NCBI GenBank assembly: GCA_964036275.1
Contig: OZ038433.1
Coordinates: 54,763,902-54,827,901, forward strand
Origin: Litoditis marina
Taxonomy: Eukaryota > Nematoda > Chromadorea > Rhabditida > Rhabditidae
Length of the DNA stretch: 64,000 bases
Reading direction: 5' to 3'
Each line of letters opens with the position of its first letter. Position 1 is the stretch's first letter. Under the pieces are notes generated by a model. That model was given only the letters and a program-made list of their open reading frames with translations. It was not told the DNA's origin and made no database searches. Shown here piece by piece: positions 1 through 11,939 of this stretch. Position numbers and translations under genes: made by a program.

Positions 1-1541
1 CAAGTATTTGTCAGTCTTAAATAGCAATCCTTATTTCTACTAGTAATTCAAGGTGTCATTAGTGTTTGGTCTTCGGAAGTTTGCTAAGAGGTTGTCCTAG
101 ATCCGGATTTCCCGGTAGTTTCAGTTTCAAACTCACCCACTCCAATCAACCCATTTTTGAAGTTTTAACTCGTGATGTCTCTCGGACAGTACAGGGTAAT
201 CAGCCGAGTGTTATGCACGAGTTAAATTAACAAAGATCGAACGCATTCCTCTTATGTCTGCCCTAGGTTGAATTATCCGTTTTTTTTCCAAAGCAAGCAT
301 ATACGGTGAGTGTTGTACTATCCCGCTGTTTTAGTACAATCCCGTTGCGTTCAGGGCAAAATTCATGAGTTATGGCGTATATCTACCTACAACGGAGGTT
401 TGCTCACTGCCTAAATTCGTGAAACGGTGAAACAACCACGGAGTACCATAATGATATTCTATCTAAGCAATGCATTAACACTAAATGGATGGAAACAGAT
501 TTATTCTATTGAAATGTATAGAAATCAGCGGCCAGTTACAAGTTCATTTGCCGACGTTTCTTATTCATGTAAAAAGATTGAATTGAATGAAAAGCTTGCT
601 TCCACCATAGCTTAAGGTTTTATATTATATTTTTCTGATAGTAGCTCGGGCAGACTAGACGAAGACTCTTATAATATGAGTGAAACATTCGAATTACCAG
701 ATCGCTGCGTGCGACATTGGTGATTATATTTCAAATGGATCAGGCCAGATTATTTTTAATTAGTTCCCTGTTAACAGTGTTTCACTGCAAATCACTTGTT
801 TCAACAACATTGCGAAGGCTAATGTTGAGCACACGTTTTTTCAAACACTTTTTTTTTTCAAATTTTTTCATGAAAGATCGAAACAGTTGACGAGAGCATT
901 TCTCCTCAACCTCAAATTTTTTTGAACATTTTCCACAGTAAAGTTTTGTGGATAGCAAACGACTTTACGTAGGATTAATCAGATTCCCATAGAAATTATC
1001 CAGCTATTACCCGTAACAATTTCGTTGTAGTTACTGCAACAAAATGGAAATTATTCGGCCTGCAAAAAGTTCTTGAACAAAAGTGCAGGAATGTGAATGA
1101 TACGTCACCAAGAAAAGTTTGAAAAGGCGCTGAACAGTATTTATCGCTTTGTTCTCTCGAATAAACGACTCAATAGAAGCATTCCATTCTGACCATGTAT
1201 AATATGTGAGAAAACAGCATACTCTCATGATATAAGAAGATAGGGAATTCATCCTTTCATTTCCTTTTTGTTTACGAAAACTTTCGTGTGTACTTGTGTA
1301 CTTGATGTTCTCGACTGGAAGTATACTAGAAGTAAATTGAACAGTCACGCAAAGTGAGCATTCTAATGAGGAATCGTGCACTTTGTCATTGAACGTTTCT
1401 CAGTTCTGCTGTGTTGAACATGGTTCACGTGACTGAGTAATTGTTTAATCTATATGTGTGCTTGCAAATGTCTTAATCATGGTTTAATGCAACTTTCTTT
1501 ATATTTTCGAAATTTCCAAGCTTTTCCAGATTTTTTCAGAA
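1..1541. other. Upstream intergenic region with repeats
   Basis: No gene is supported here. Bases 1-110 are an inverted copy of 7278-7372, sharing a stretch around CTACTAGTAATTCAAGGTG (in reverse at the other site). Bases 295-400 resemble 18098-18170, both containing a CTATCCCGCTGT motif. A TATACT-family MITE lies at 1322-1454. Just before the dehydrogenase start, the run TTTTTTCAG followed by AA and ATG at 1542 looks like a trans-splice acceptor. The short ORFs here have no family resemblance I can see. Confidence 0.6.
1322..1454 (+). mobile_element. TATACT-family MITE, copy 1
   Basis: A roughly 130-bp element starting TATACTAGAAGTAAATTGAA and carrying the family core TTAGCATTCTAATGAG-like text, CACTTTGTCATTG and CACGTGACTG. 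Other copies occur at 8791, 34758, 35824, 36058, 36898, 44585 and 45184. Both ends begin TATACT and then lead into a GTCACGTGAA-like motif, so it has imperfect terminal inverted repeats. It encodes no protein. Confidence 0.8.
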
Positions 1542-4500
1542 ATGGCAAAGCGTTTCCAAGACAAAGTGGTAATTGTAACAGGTGAGAAGGTTATGTTTAA
1601 ACTGCATTTAACATTATTTAGGCAAGCGAGAAAAACCAAATCTCGGTATAGTGCATTTAGCACATACTGTTGCGCAATGTTTCACCACTAGTATCTATTG
1701 GTCGTAAATCTGATCTTATGTTTCTCTGAACGTAGTGCAACTCAAAAAAAATTAAATTGTTTGCCGTACTTTTGTGAACTCTATTCAGCATACTAGCATT
1801 ATTACCCAGTTAAAAGTGTGCTTTGGTAAATGGTGAAAACGTTTCACGAACTAGCGGTCACCCGTATAATGTGCTCTCTTATTTCGATTTCGAGAGAGAA
1901 AAATATTTTCTCTCTTTTCTCTCTATCACATTCATTGTTGTTCCCCTCTATAAGTGTGTGAAAATTTGATCGAAACAGAATGGTCATTTGTCTAAATATT
2001 ACATTATTTAAATAGTTTCTATCTATAAATGACCACAACACAGTTCTGTTTAATGTTGCCTCGACTGTTCAGGCTCCAGCAACGGATTCGGGCGGGAGAT
2101 AGCTCGTTCTTTCGCCGCGGAAGGCGCAAAACTGACCATTTGTGGCAGAAGTGAAACAAGTCTCAAGGTAAAATTCTCCTTTCCCCATGTCAACTACCAA
2201 AAAGCAACATGCAAACAATGATAGAACAAGCGTCGTTTTCTCTTTCTGTACATTATGCTTGAATTTTGACGGCTCCAAACTCGAGTGGCTTATTCATCAA
2301 CAAGTGAATAAACGATAGAACGGTTTATAACTTTCTTCTAGCATTGTCGCTCTTTCCAGCAATGCTTGTTTCGATACTTATCAGAGTAGTCTCGCCGCAT
2401 GGAGCTTCTGTTCAATTGAAGTGTTGCCAAACATGTGGCAAACATGAAACTAACCAGTATATCATACTATATCAACACTTTCCCATTCAATATACATCTA
2501 CCTTCTACTCACTTTTTTCCAGGAGACCCATTCCCTTCTGAACCAGGTGGGAGCAGCAGATGACGTCATCTTGGAAGTGCTCGGGGACCTAACTGACGGG
2601 GAAGTTCAAAAAAGAGTGATTCAGGAAACACTGGACAAATTTGGGAAAATCGATATCCTGGTACGTTTTTCTCATCAATTTTGTATGCAAACAGAGCTAA
2701 CACCAAACCGCCGATTCAGAGGAGGAGTAAGAGCACTGCGCCCTCGATCGAAACTATAAAAAATATACAAAATTATTATTACCCATCGTGTTTGCGGACG
2801 TTGGTTGGTCTAGGATCCAATTGTATTAAGTTTAAATCTGGTACAAAAATCCATATTGTTTCTGTATTGATATATTCTTTCAGGTGAATAATGCTGGCGG
2901 TGTCGCTCCGGACGCCACGACCGAACAAGCTTTCGACCAATCCATTGAAACATTCGACTACGTTATGAATCTGAACACCAGAGCGTGAGACACTTTCTCT
3001 TCGGTGTTTTCCTGTCTACCTTGACAAGTTTTATTAGATTCACTAATGAGTTCGAATTTATCCGAACCGAAGATGATTTATTTGTGACCATATTTCATGT
3101 CAGAAGGTTTTATTAAAGCACACCGTGACACAAGGAAAGAAAAATAAATGATGTTATTGTTTCAGGCGTTTATTCCTAGAACAAGTGGCGATTAGTTTAT
3201 TTCCTAACTTATCTATTTCTGAACTACAAAATTACGCTGGTAAACAATAAAATTCATCGAACAGTTCTCTCGTGCTCGGCAGTAGTTGTGACACAACATA
3301 CACCGAGAATGTAGCGCAGTTGATCGTTTTAAAGAACACATAAATAGATCGCTTTTCTTGAGAGTTCAGTCTATGAATGTAATCCGAGGTACATTAGAAT
3401 AGTGAGTGTCGGGTGAACGTTTTACAATGAACAGGGACCACGTCTACTTATTTTTATTTACAAACTACAAATTTATGCAATAGTTCAAGGTTGCAGTTCT
3501 CTCGTGCTCGGGTGTATTTGGGACACATCATACAACGAAATGTAGCGCAGTTGAGCGTTTCAGAAAAGAAAGAAATAGATTTTTTTCTTGAAAGATCTGT
3601 TTATAAATGGAATCCAGGATGATTGTAACAAATTACACTAGAATAGTGAGTGAACGTTTTACAGTGAACAGGGACCACGTCTACTTATTTTTATTTACAA
3701 ACTACAAATTTATGCAATAGTTCAAGGTTGCAGTTCTCTCGTGCTCGGGTGTATTTGAGACACATCATACAACGAGAATGTAGCGCAGTTGAGCGTTTCA
3801 GAAAAGACAGAAATAGATATTTTTTCTTGAAAGATCAGTTTATAAATGGAATCCAGGATGATTGTAACAAATTACACTAGAATAGTTACAGTGAACAGGG
3901 ACCACGTCTACTTATTTTTATTTACAAACTACAAATTTATGCAATAGTTCAAGGTTGCAGTTCTCTCGTGCTCGGGTGTATTTGAGACACATCATACAAC
4001 GAGAATGTAGCGCAGTTGAGCGTTTCAGAAAAGACAGAAATAGATATTTTTTCTTGAAAGATCAGTTTATAAATGGAATCCAGGATGATTGTAACAAATT
4101 ACACTAGAATAGTTACAGTGAACAGGGACCACGTCTACTTATTTTTATTTACAAACTACAAATTTATCCAACAGTTCAAAGTTGCTGAAAATAATATCCG
4201 AAATCGATATATGAACATGTAGAAGTTTGACTTTTGAACGAAGTGTTGAACGGTTATGGGTATTAACTGTTTAATGACTCCTGTTTAATGAAGCACCTCT
4301 TTTTTCGCTCTTACATTCGTCGTATCCCAGCAAATAGTTTTGAAGTAGAGGGACACACTCAGACCATGGTCTGTTTTAAAAACGCGCGTTTAGTTAAAAC
4401 TGTAAACCAACGAGCCTAAAATCGAACCATGTCTCCCACTTGCGTACTCAAACCTACAGGAAACCGAACCATACTTTAAACACATTAAATTTGCTTTCCG

Positions 4501-7500
4501 ACAGCTCTCAACCTAATGTAGCTCAGCGTTTCACGAGGGCTACAACTAATAGTTAATGGAAAAACTTTAATTTTAGTGTGTGATCTAGATCCATCGACTA
4601 AATATGAGCGGTTTACAGTTTCTTATTCACTTCAGTGTTCTGATTCTCACCAAACTGGCAATGCCTCATCTGATCGAAAGCCAAGGAGACGTGATTATGA
4701 TTTCGAGTATAGCCGGGTTGAACGCCGCGGTTAGTTTTCACAATCTTCTATTCTAGAAAAATAATTAGTTGAAGAAGGACAATTATGTGGTCCAATCGCA
4801 ACGCTTCAGTCCTTTTAACTGCAATGCATTTTTCAATTTCAGTTTAAAGGACCGTTGACACGGGATTGGTCCACATAATAGTCCTGCTTTAACGCATTCA
4901 TGTATTTGACACAATTGTATCACGTGGTGTTCTCTCAACTTCTTGCTTCATGTACGGTTTGAACGGGGAGAGGCCCTCTACCAATTTTCCCATGAATGAG
5001 GAGTAGTGAGCAATGTTGTGTTTTTGAACGCTATTCAGGGCAGACTTATATAAAGAAAAAATAATACTGTTTTGTTAACTTGATAAAAGTAGTAATGTAA
5101 CCAAGTCTAATTACAGTTGCGTTGATTCATTATTAGAATCATATTCAAAAACTATACAATACTGACTCTATCTTACTAAAGATATATATTTTCCATCGCA
5201 GAAAGATAAGGTGTATAGAAAGAGTTTGTACTGACAGGATCTGCTGTATGCTATGTTAGGCTGGTTCATCCGGCTGATAATCTGACTCAATGTTTCGATG
5301 ACTGTTTATATAGTTACGCCATAAAGCAGAAGTATTGTATCCACGAAACAACTTTCAAAATGCATATACGATTAAATATTATGGAATATATCATGTTCGT
5401 GTTTCAGTGTCCCAACTACCCCTATTACGCCATGTCCAAGGCTGCCCTAGATCAGCTGACTCGAGCACTGGCTTCCAAATACATACTGGACGGGGTCAGA
5501 GTGAATTCCGTGAAGTGAGTTTCGTTGAGAAATCGTCTACTAGTAACTCCATCTTTCTCGCTGATGCTTTTTATTTCTCTCTCTCTGTCTATATTTTTTT
5601 CTCTCTCACTCTCTCTCTCTCTCCCTAAATGAAGAATATTGCGCAGAATACTCAATTCTCAGCACAATAAAGCTTTCCAAACTTGCAGCCATGGACAAAG
5701 TTAACTGCGAAGGAACATTGACTGGTTTTTGAGCTTATACGAAACTCTACACAATAATGAAAAGCAGAAAAATGCTCTCTTTCAGAGTAAAATTTTCCGT
5801 GATTTCTCGTTATAGTTAGTATATCAGAAGTAAAATGAATGGATCTAGGACAACTCCCCCCACCAGTAATTAGGCTGGGGGGGGGGGGGTGCTGGTTGAC
5901 AGGGCAGAGGTCAGGCTGAGCCATAATGAATATGCGTAGGGGAAGTGTGTCTAAAACTGACACGCGATGGATTTGTCCTGTAAGTGTCTAACTGTATGCG
6001 TCTCTTAAGTTTGTACAGTCTATAATTTAATTGGGGTGACCTTTTCTAGAAAAAAAGCCTCGCGCCTCAATGAAAGAACATCACCAGCTATGAACTGCTT
6101 GATGAAACTTCGAAAAGTGTATGCATGAATAATATTTATTGAAGGATATTTAATACGTTCATTGAACGTTATTGATTACCAACTGATTATCATCATTATT
6201 ATCATTAGGTAACTAACAAATCTATACAAAAGTCGGTAACTAAGAAAAAACGCTCTAAAAGTTTGGTCTCATGCATACTGTGAACTAATTGAGCAGCCCT
6301 CTCGCATGGTCTACTTGTTAAATTCAGAAGTTGTGCTATAAACACTCAGAAGGAATGCATATTATGCAATTATGCTAATAATGTGTGAGTTTATTCTCAC
6401 AGAGACTAAAACCGTGCACACTCTCTGTTCAATACTTACTTGAAAAAAGTTCTGATCGCTTTTCGTATTAGGATAGCAGTAGCAGTAAGCAGACAGAGAG
6501 AAGATTGCAAGATAGTGCGACTGCAACTTTTGGTAGTCATACTGTAGGAGTCTTAGTTGTAATGGAAAATAATATACTCTCTCATGTCAGTCTATCTGTG
6601 GCACACTCTGTTTGTCAGTTCTCACTTCAGAAGTTGGGAAACCATTTGACTTCTACTGAAAGGATGTCAGATGTACCAGACTACGTTTTGAGCAATTCAG
6701 ATTACGTTTTGAGCAATAGCACGTGAAATTTGAAGAAACACAAGAGATCATTTTGTCATCATGCGTTTCTTCTCTAAGTGCACTGTACTGTAAGTCTGTA
6801 AGTTCACATACGCGTGCAACATTGCTAGTTTCTCGACAAAGTAGGAGTTAGCGTCAGAAAACACTAAAAAGTTTGAAGATTTTACTACATGTACTTGTAC
6901 AACGCTAGCTAAAAACTGGCGATATGTCACATTTGAAACATATTACAGAATAGTTTCGAAAACTATATAGAGTATTCTCTTATTGCGCAGCAGAATAGTT
7001 TATATACATTATCGTGACATGATAAAAGTTTGAGGTGTGAAATGTCAAAATTCCTTTGTGTGTATCATTTGAGGTATAGCAAGTAGGTTTCATCTAATTT
7101 CATTGATTGGCTTGGACGTGATCCGTGGATAGCAAGATAACGATAGTGCATAACACATCCATAACTGAAACGGTGGCCGTCTCATGATTCTTTTTTGGAA
7201 GTATTGTAATGAAAGATGAATGGATACAACTGCTTGTATATTTGTAAGAATTCCAATAAAACGTCGTAACATTTAATCAACCTGTTAGCAAACTTCCGAA
7301 TACCAAACACTAATGGCACCTTGAATTGAATTACTAGTAGAAATTAGGATTGCTATATAAGACTGACAAATACTGTGCTGTTCTCTCAAACCTACTGTCT
7401 AGTAGTTTGTACGCTATATGTCACTGTTGATTGGAAAATTGAACTAGGAGAGAACATACAGAGACTAGTTGGAGCAGCCGTATCAAAACCTAGCAAGATT

Positions 7501-10233
7501 TGTGCAAAAAGGTGTGCAAAAGCCGAAATAACTTATGAAACACAAAACTGTTTGAGACCTTTCTGTATTTGGCAGGCAATGTAGTCTGTTGTCTGTATTC
7601 ATGCAATCTCATTACTTTCACGGATATCTAGAGATTAGAAAAGAATTCAACTGGTCTACTATGAACAAGGGTGTAGAATCAGTCTAGTATGAATGGGTGA
7701 TGGAAAGAGACATGATGGAATCAAGTGTGTGTGTTGAGGTTCATCTATCGTGATACCCTTTCAACGAATTTGGTACTACAGAATTAAAACAGTAACTCTA
7801 AATCCGTCATTCACAAATTTTTATGAGAATCATAATCAAAATGGCATTATATTGAAAGTAGTTAAATCTATCTCTGAAATACTTAATTTCATATGAAATA
7901 ACAGATTATAAGCAATTTTTGAATTTTTCAAAACCTGTACTGCGTTTACAAAAAGAAAAAAGAAAAAATCTAAGGTTATACTACAACTTGAGATCACAGT
8001 ACTCCTCAAAACGGGGCGGATAACGCGTACAACTTTATAATTGATCTTAAGTGTATCATACCGAGTCGAATGACACCATTCTCGCCTTATTTTGTTCATT
8101 TTGAAAAATTTCAATCTGAACTGTGTGTCATGCTTGTTTGTATTGTAAGTTCACTCTTGCGCACCATGGTGGCCGATGGTGACCTCAATTAACGAGAGAG
8201 AGCCAAAACTGGGGGGACTCGGGGGGGGGGAGTTGTCCTAAGTCCAAAATGAATAGTCACTAGAGTGGTTAACCAATTCCGAATAACCAATTCAATTCAA
8301 TTCCAATTCCAACCAATTCTCGAAAAATCTCAGAATTTCAATTCCAATTCTTTTCCGATGGTGCAAAACCAATTCAATTCAATTCCAATTCAAACCAATT
8401 CTCAGAAAATATCCGAGTTTCAATTCCAATTCTTTTCCGGCGCCAAAAAAACAATTCAATTCCGACCAGTTCCGACCAATTCTCAAAAAAAATCAATTCC
8501 AATTTCAATTCTAGATGCAGTTTTTTGTCAATTCGGTTCATAAAACAGTTTTTGTGTTCATTAACACTACTATCGCCTTGAGATTTAATAGAACACAGCA
8601 GAAAACAAACAATTTTCCCACGCTGAAAAAACCAATTCCAAAACCAATTCCAAATATTATTGCTGATATTCAAAAAACCAATTCAATTCAATTCTTTGGA
8701 ATTGGTTGTACAAAAAAACCAATTCAATTCAATTCTTTGGAATTGGTTTTCAATTCTTTTCAATTCCAATTCAATTCAATTCCTTAACCACTCCAATAGT
8801 CACGTAAAGTTAGCATTCTAATGAGACAGCGCGCGCTTTGTCATTGCACGTTTCTGAGTAATGCTGTGTTTAACATGATTCACGTGACTATGCAACTGAC
8901 TAACAGCATAGTCAGGTTTTCCCCATTTCAGTCCCGGGCTTTGTGCCACCGACATTTGGAGAAAATCAGGAGTGACTCCCGATCAGGTCGCCAAGGTAGG
9001 GTCATCTACAAGACGCCACAAATGCATCATGAATTTCAAGTCAGGTCCAAACCTGACACAAGAATGTAGTGTGCACCCTCGCTGACCAATTGGAAAATCT
9101 GAGTTTGTAATGAGGTTGCTAAAGTCGGACTCAAAACCTGTTTTGATGATGTATAAACCTTATTTCACAAAAAAACCATTTGTTCACGACCTGGACGTAT
9201 TCTGACCTCAATATTATTCTTGTTTTAACCTTCTTTTTTTTCCGATGGAGGCTGCTGTGGGTGCAAGAAGAGACTGCATTCCATCAGGATTTGTTGGTAA
9301 ATAATGAACATTTAACTAATTTATCTGCGAAGTAAACTATTGAGGCAAAGAAAAAGAGCAGTACTGTTTCCGTATCTCAGAAAATCACTGTAACTCAGGT
9401 GGAAAGTCAAGGGACTAAAAGGTTCCTTTTAGGCCCGCGATTTCGGGCCCGAAATCTTGCTTTTAGGGCCTGAAAGGCTCTTGATTTTTCACCTATGAAC
9501 CAACAATCTTTTTGTAATAGAAATTGTCGTTTCTCAGTCGTAATCTCGGTTCGCCATCAAATACATAGTCTATTACCGGTATCCTAGGTCACAGCTTCTC
9601 GACTTCTCGACTAACTGTACCACGTTGTAATAATCTTTTACGGCAACTATTTCAGCCGTGTGTTACTTTATTAATATCAAAACCACCAAGACAATGATAA
9701 CCTTGCAGTATCCGTAGAGGGGTGAGATCCCTAGAGGAGAAACTAGGCATGGGTGAGCTTTATAACCAGCTCATGCGGTCCACCATGAAGAGACAGCGCC
9801 GAGTGGGATCGAACCATGGTGTATTGAGTGCTAGCGCGCACACTATAGTCGTCGCCAACGGAAAGGCGGGAGGGTACTGTATATCTCACTCCTCGCTATG
9901 TACGTACACATGTCTCTGATTTCAAAGTTTTCCCGGTATGTGCTCTAATAGTGCAGTGGTCAGCACCCTGCTACGAAACTTTTGCTCGCAGGTTCGATTC
10001 TGGCAGGAGACAAAAATTTATAATTTTGGCACTCACTATACCAGTCAATCACTCGGCGTTCTATTCATCTCTTCTGAATTGCAGGTGAATCAATGGACAT
10101 CGCGTCGTGTGTTCTGTTTCTGGCAGATCGACAACAGTCCCGTTTCATAGTGGGACATAGCCTGGTGGTAGACGGGGGATCCTCCCTCATTCACCCTATC
10201 CATAACACCAGTTTCATGGAACTCATGCAATAG
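1542..10233 (+). CDS. Short-chain dehydrogenase/reductase (classical SDR), 9 exons
   Basis: Probable NAD(P)-dependent oxidoreductase; substrate unknown. Exons: 1542-1581, 2073-2167, 2523-2660, 2884-2984, 4636-4729, 5408-5514, 8932-8995, 9251-9296 and 10085-10233. They sum to 834 nt (277 residues) and all phases close. Visible motifs: cofactor loop TGSSNGFG across exons 1-2, VNNAGG at the start of exon 4, SSIAGL (catalytic Ser) in exon 5, YAMSK (Tyr/Lys pair) in exon 6, then PGLCATDI and, near the end, GHSLVVDGGSS. The length is normal for the family, and the C-terminal VVDGGSS tail resembles the expanded nematode SDR group. The weakest junction is the exon 8 acceptor (GATGGAG before GCTGCT). 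Intron 6 is 3.4 kb and repeat-filled. The start is supported by the acceptor TTTTTTCAG ending 3 bases before ATG. Confidence 0.93.
3210..4175 (+). repeat. Tandem repeat, about 227-bp unit, in SDR intron 4
   Basis: The marker ACAGGGACCACGTCTACTTA occurs at 3431, 3668, 3895 and 4122, giving spacings of 237, 227 and 227 bp. A more diverged copy starts near 3210 and a partial copy ends the array. The middle two units are nearly identical, suggesting recent amplification. The unit has no sustained ORF and lies wholly within an intron. Confidence 0.92.
4769..4892 (+). mobile_element. GAAGGACGATTATGTGG-family hairpin MITE, copy 1
   Basis: Near-palindromic element of about 124 bp. The left end reads GAAGAAGGACAATTATGTGG and the right end is its imperfect complement, CCACATAATAGTCC. 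Internal arms carry AACTGCAAT and GTTTAAAGGACC. Related copies occur at 14451, 44241, 52573, 52669, 53085 and 57913. This copy lies 39 bp after the exon 5 donor of the dehydrogenase. Confidence 0.85.
5841..8245. mobile_element. Possible 2.4-kb element with short inverted ends in SDR intron 6
   Basis: The left end GGATCTAGGACAACTCCCCC is matched in reverse complement at 8226-8245 by GGACTTAGGACAACTCCCCC-like sequence. Poly-G/C runs (5878-5890 and 8221-8230) sit just inside both ends. I see no transposase between them, only AT-rich sequence. It could also be two unrelated copies of one short repeat in opposite orientation. Confidence 0.35.
7278..7372 (-). repeat. Inverted copy of window start repeat
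   Basis: About 95 bp that match bases 1-110 in reverse orientation, including GCAAACTTCCGAATACCAAA and ACTAGTAGAAATTAGGATTG. It is an interspersed repeat in SDR intron 6; its ends are not defined. Confidence 0.75.
8265..8790. repeat. CAATTC/GAATTG low-complexity foldback
   Basis: Dense reiteration of CAATTCAATTCCAATTC and AACCAATTC. The left part is richer in CAATTC and the right part repeats TTCTTTGGAATTGGTT, so the block can fold on itself. It starts GAGTGGTTAACCAATTCC and ends with CCTTAACCACTCC, its complement, giving terminal inverted repeats of about 15 bp. This suggests a foldback element rather than a simple microsatellite. Confidence 0.75.
8791..8910 (+). mobile_element. TATACT-family MITE, copy 2
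   Basis: Carries AATAGTCACGTAAAGTTAGC, TTTGTCATTGCACGTTTCTG and CACGTGACTATG as in the other copies. Its right end is about 21 bp before the exon 7 acceptor of the dehydrogenase, so it forms the end of intron 6. Confidence 0.8.
9712..9842 (-). mobile_element. tRNA-derived SINE, second family, degraded
   Basis: Shares TAGGCATGGGTGAGCTTT and CCAGCTCATGCGGTCC with the fuller element at 34478-34735. The complement of GGGATCGAACC resembles a polymerase III B box. The A-box half is eroded. It lies in SDR intron 8. Confidence 0.6.
9844..10040 (+). mobile_element. tRNA-derived SINE, first family, copy 1
   Basis: About 197 bp, starting TATAGTCGTCGCCAACGGAA and ending GGCACTCACTATA. The middle has a tRNA-like block: A-box-like TAGTGCAGTGGTCAGCACC, then B-box GCAGGTTCGATTCTGGC. 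Copies of the same layout lie at 15341, 31577 and 63623, with a reversed, interrupted copy at 11940-13391. It sits 44 bp upstream of the last SDR exon. Confidence 0.85.
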
Positions 10234-11190
10234 GGTCCTATTATGTTTTCAATCATTTCACCATTAGTATTTTTTTTTCTATTGTTTACTAGTCACTAGA
10301 TTGTCTATACTATATGTACCTTTTTTTTCACAGTTTTCCCACTGCATCTTATACCTTTCCGCTTTTAGTGGAATTTTCTGGGTTGTTAACTAAGGTACAA
10401 CTGTAATGCAATAAGATTACGTAGAGCGTAAAAAATTACACGTATCATGGTTCATTATAGTGTATTGTTTCCATATTGAAAATGTAGCGGTTGTTAACAG
10501 GGAGCGCGGTTTTGTGTTTTAGTGTCGGAATAAAGTAAATATGTTTTCTGTGTGATTATTACATGTATATAATAACCGTGGAAACACATTGTTATTTTCA
10601 GGAGAGAAAAACAACTTGTGTGAATCCGAATAAAGAAAAAAACAAGTACTCCTAACAGTACCAGAAGTTACGAATAGCCAATTAGAAGATTTATCAAGTT
10701 TCATAAATTTCACTTTCTTTCAACGTTTGTTTCAGTTTTCAGAGTTCAGAGAGTACATAACATTCCGCAAACTAAGCACTTCCGCAATGAGATTTTCGAT
10801 GATCCACGCCCACCCATCGTTATCTGGCGCGCAAATGTTTCAGCTGTCTTATAAGATGGCTCCCAACTATGAAATGACAGTCTTCCCTTTATCCCACACC
10901 CGAAAAAAAATGTTTGAAAACATGACTTCTTCTTTGAAAAACCGCTGCAACTTGAAATACCGGACTCGCTAATTTTGCAACTTAAAATACCGGGGTCAGC
11001 CACATGTCGCCTGTACTGCTGTTCGAAATTCATAAGGATATGTAGGCTAATTCGACACCAGTATTTAAGCCTGCATCTTCTTCGGTAGCTGCCAGCGTTT
11101 TCACAGTTGACGCTTTCTGTACTATTCGGTAACTGCTTTTTTTCAAGCAGAAGTTTCAGTGCTATTTTTGAGTTGTGATATTAATTATCC
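10234..11190. other. Intergenic, no gene seen
   Basis: Probable 3' flank of the dehydrogenase, with a possible poly(A) signal GGAATAAAG near 10528. Short overlapping ORFs at 10727-11033 exist on both strands but lack splice context or family similarity. CTTGAAATACCGG and CTTAAAATACCGG at about 10953 and 10981 form a small direct repeat. Confidence 0.5.
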
Positions 11191-11212
11191 AAGTTAATTA
11201 CCCGAGTTTGAG
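11191..11212 (+). other. SL1-like spliced leader retained at the pseudogene 5' end
   Basis: The 22 bases immediately before the pseudogene ATG end TTAATTACCCGAGTTTGAG. The nematode SL1 leader, as I recall it, is GGTTTAATTACCCAAGTTTGAG. From the TTAATT onward only one base differs; the first three bases of the 22 also differ. Just upstream, TTAATTATCCAAG at 11181-11193 looks like a partial second copy. A leader joined directly to the ATG of an intronless gene copy is what reverse transcription of a trans-spliced mRNA would leave. Confidence 0.85.
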
Positions 11213-11548
11213 ATGGCTTAAATGCTGAAGAGATTTTTCTCCCTCAGCGCTGTCGCACAGTCCGGGCAATTGATCTAGACACCAGTACAATTCCATGGTG
11301 TCGAAGGACGTTATGCGGCTGCACTCTACTCTGCTGCTCACAAGCAGAACGAGCTTGAGCAAGTAGATGAAGATCTACAAGCCGTTCGAACCATCTACCA
11401 GGAGAACAAACAGTTTAATGACTTCGTGTTGGACTCGACTCCGAAGCCGCTCAAGAAGAAAAGTGCTGTTCAGGCTGTTGCCCAGAAAATGGGACTGTCT
11501 ACCGAATCTGAGAATTTCATAGGCATGCTGGCGGAAAATGGTCGTCTT

Positions 11549-11754
11549 AAAGGAGACCGGAACACAACTTGAGCAGGGGTTTTGTTTCGGGCTGCTTTTA
11601 ACTGTATTGAGATCAGCGAGCACAAAGACTCGTTTATTTGTTTGATCAGTCCACGTGACAATCACATGACAATGTCGTGCGAAACGCAACGCGTCCAATC
11701 AAAAGTAGGATACAGCAGCTTTACGAGAAACCATGTTGCTCTCCGGTCTCCTAT
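11549..11754. mobile_element. Short element inserted in the OSCP pseudogene
   Basis: About 205 bp bounded by AGGAGACCGG at 11551 and its complement CCGGTCTCCT at 11743, splitting the OSCP frame between ENGRL and KLKAV. The inverted ends and small size suit a MITE. Any target duplication is at most 1-2 bp (TA). No second copy was recognised in the window. Confidence 0.6.
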
Positions 11755-11939
11755 AACAAACTGAAGGCAGTTGCTTCTTCATACGAATCAATCATGCGAG
11801 CTCACCGAGGAGAACTTTTTGTGCGGGTCACTTCCGCCGAACCTTTGAGCAAATCGAATGAACAGGCTCTCAGCGACGCTCTCAACAAAATGGCGAAGAG
11901 TGGTCAGAACATGACTGTCAATCAAACCGTAAAGCCATG

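Noticed and set aside
3210..4175. CRISPR-like array
   Set aside because: Units are 227 bp without short repeat-spacer structure, and the locus is an intron of a eukaryotic gene.
8374..8673. ORFs of 90-99 codons in the CAATTC block
   Set aside because: They are translations of simple repeats on both strands and run through an intron.
9950..10015. tRNA-like block with GGTTCGATTC
   Set aside because: The same block occurs in five longer repeats with fixed flanks and lacks paired acceptor arms; called SINE.
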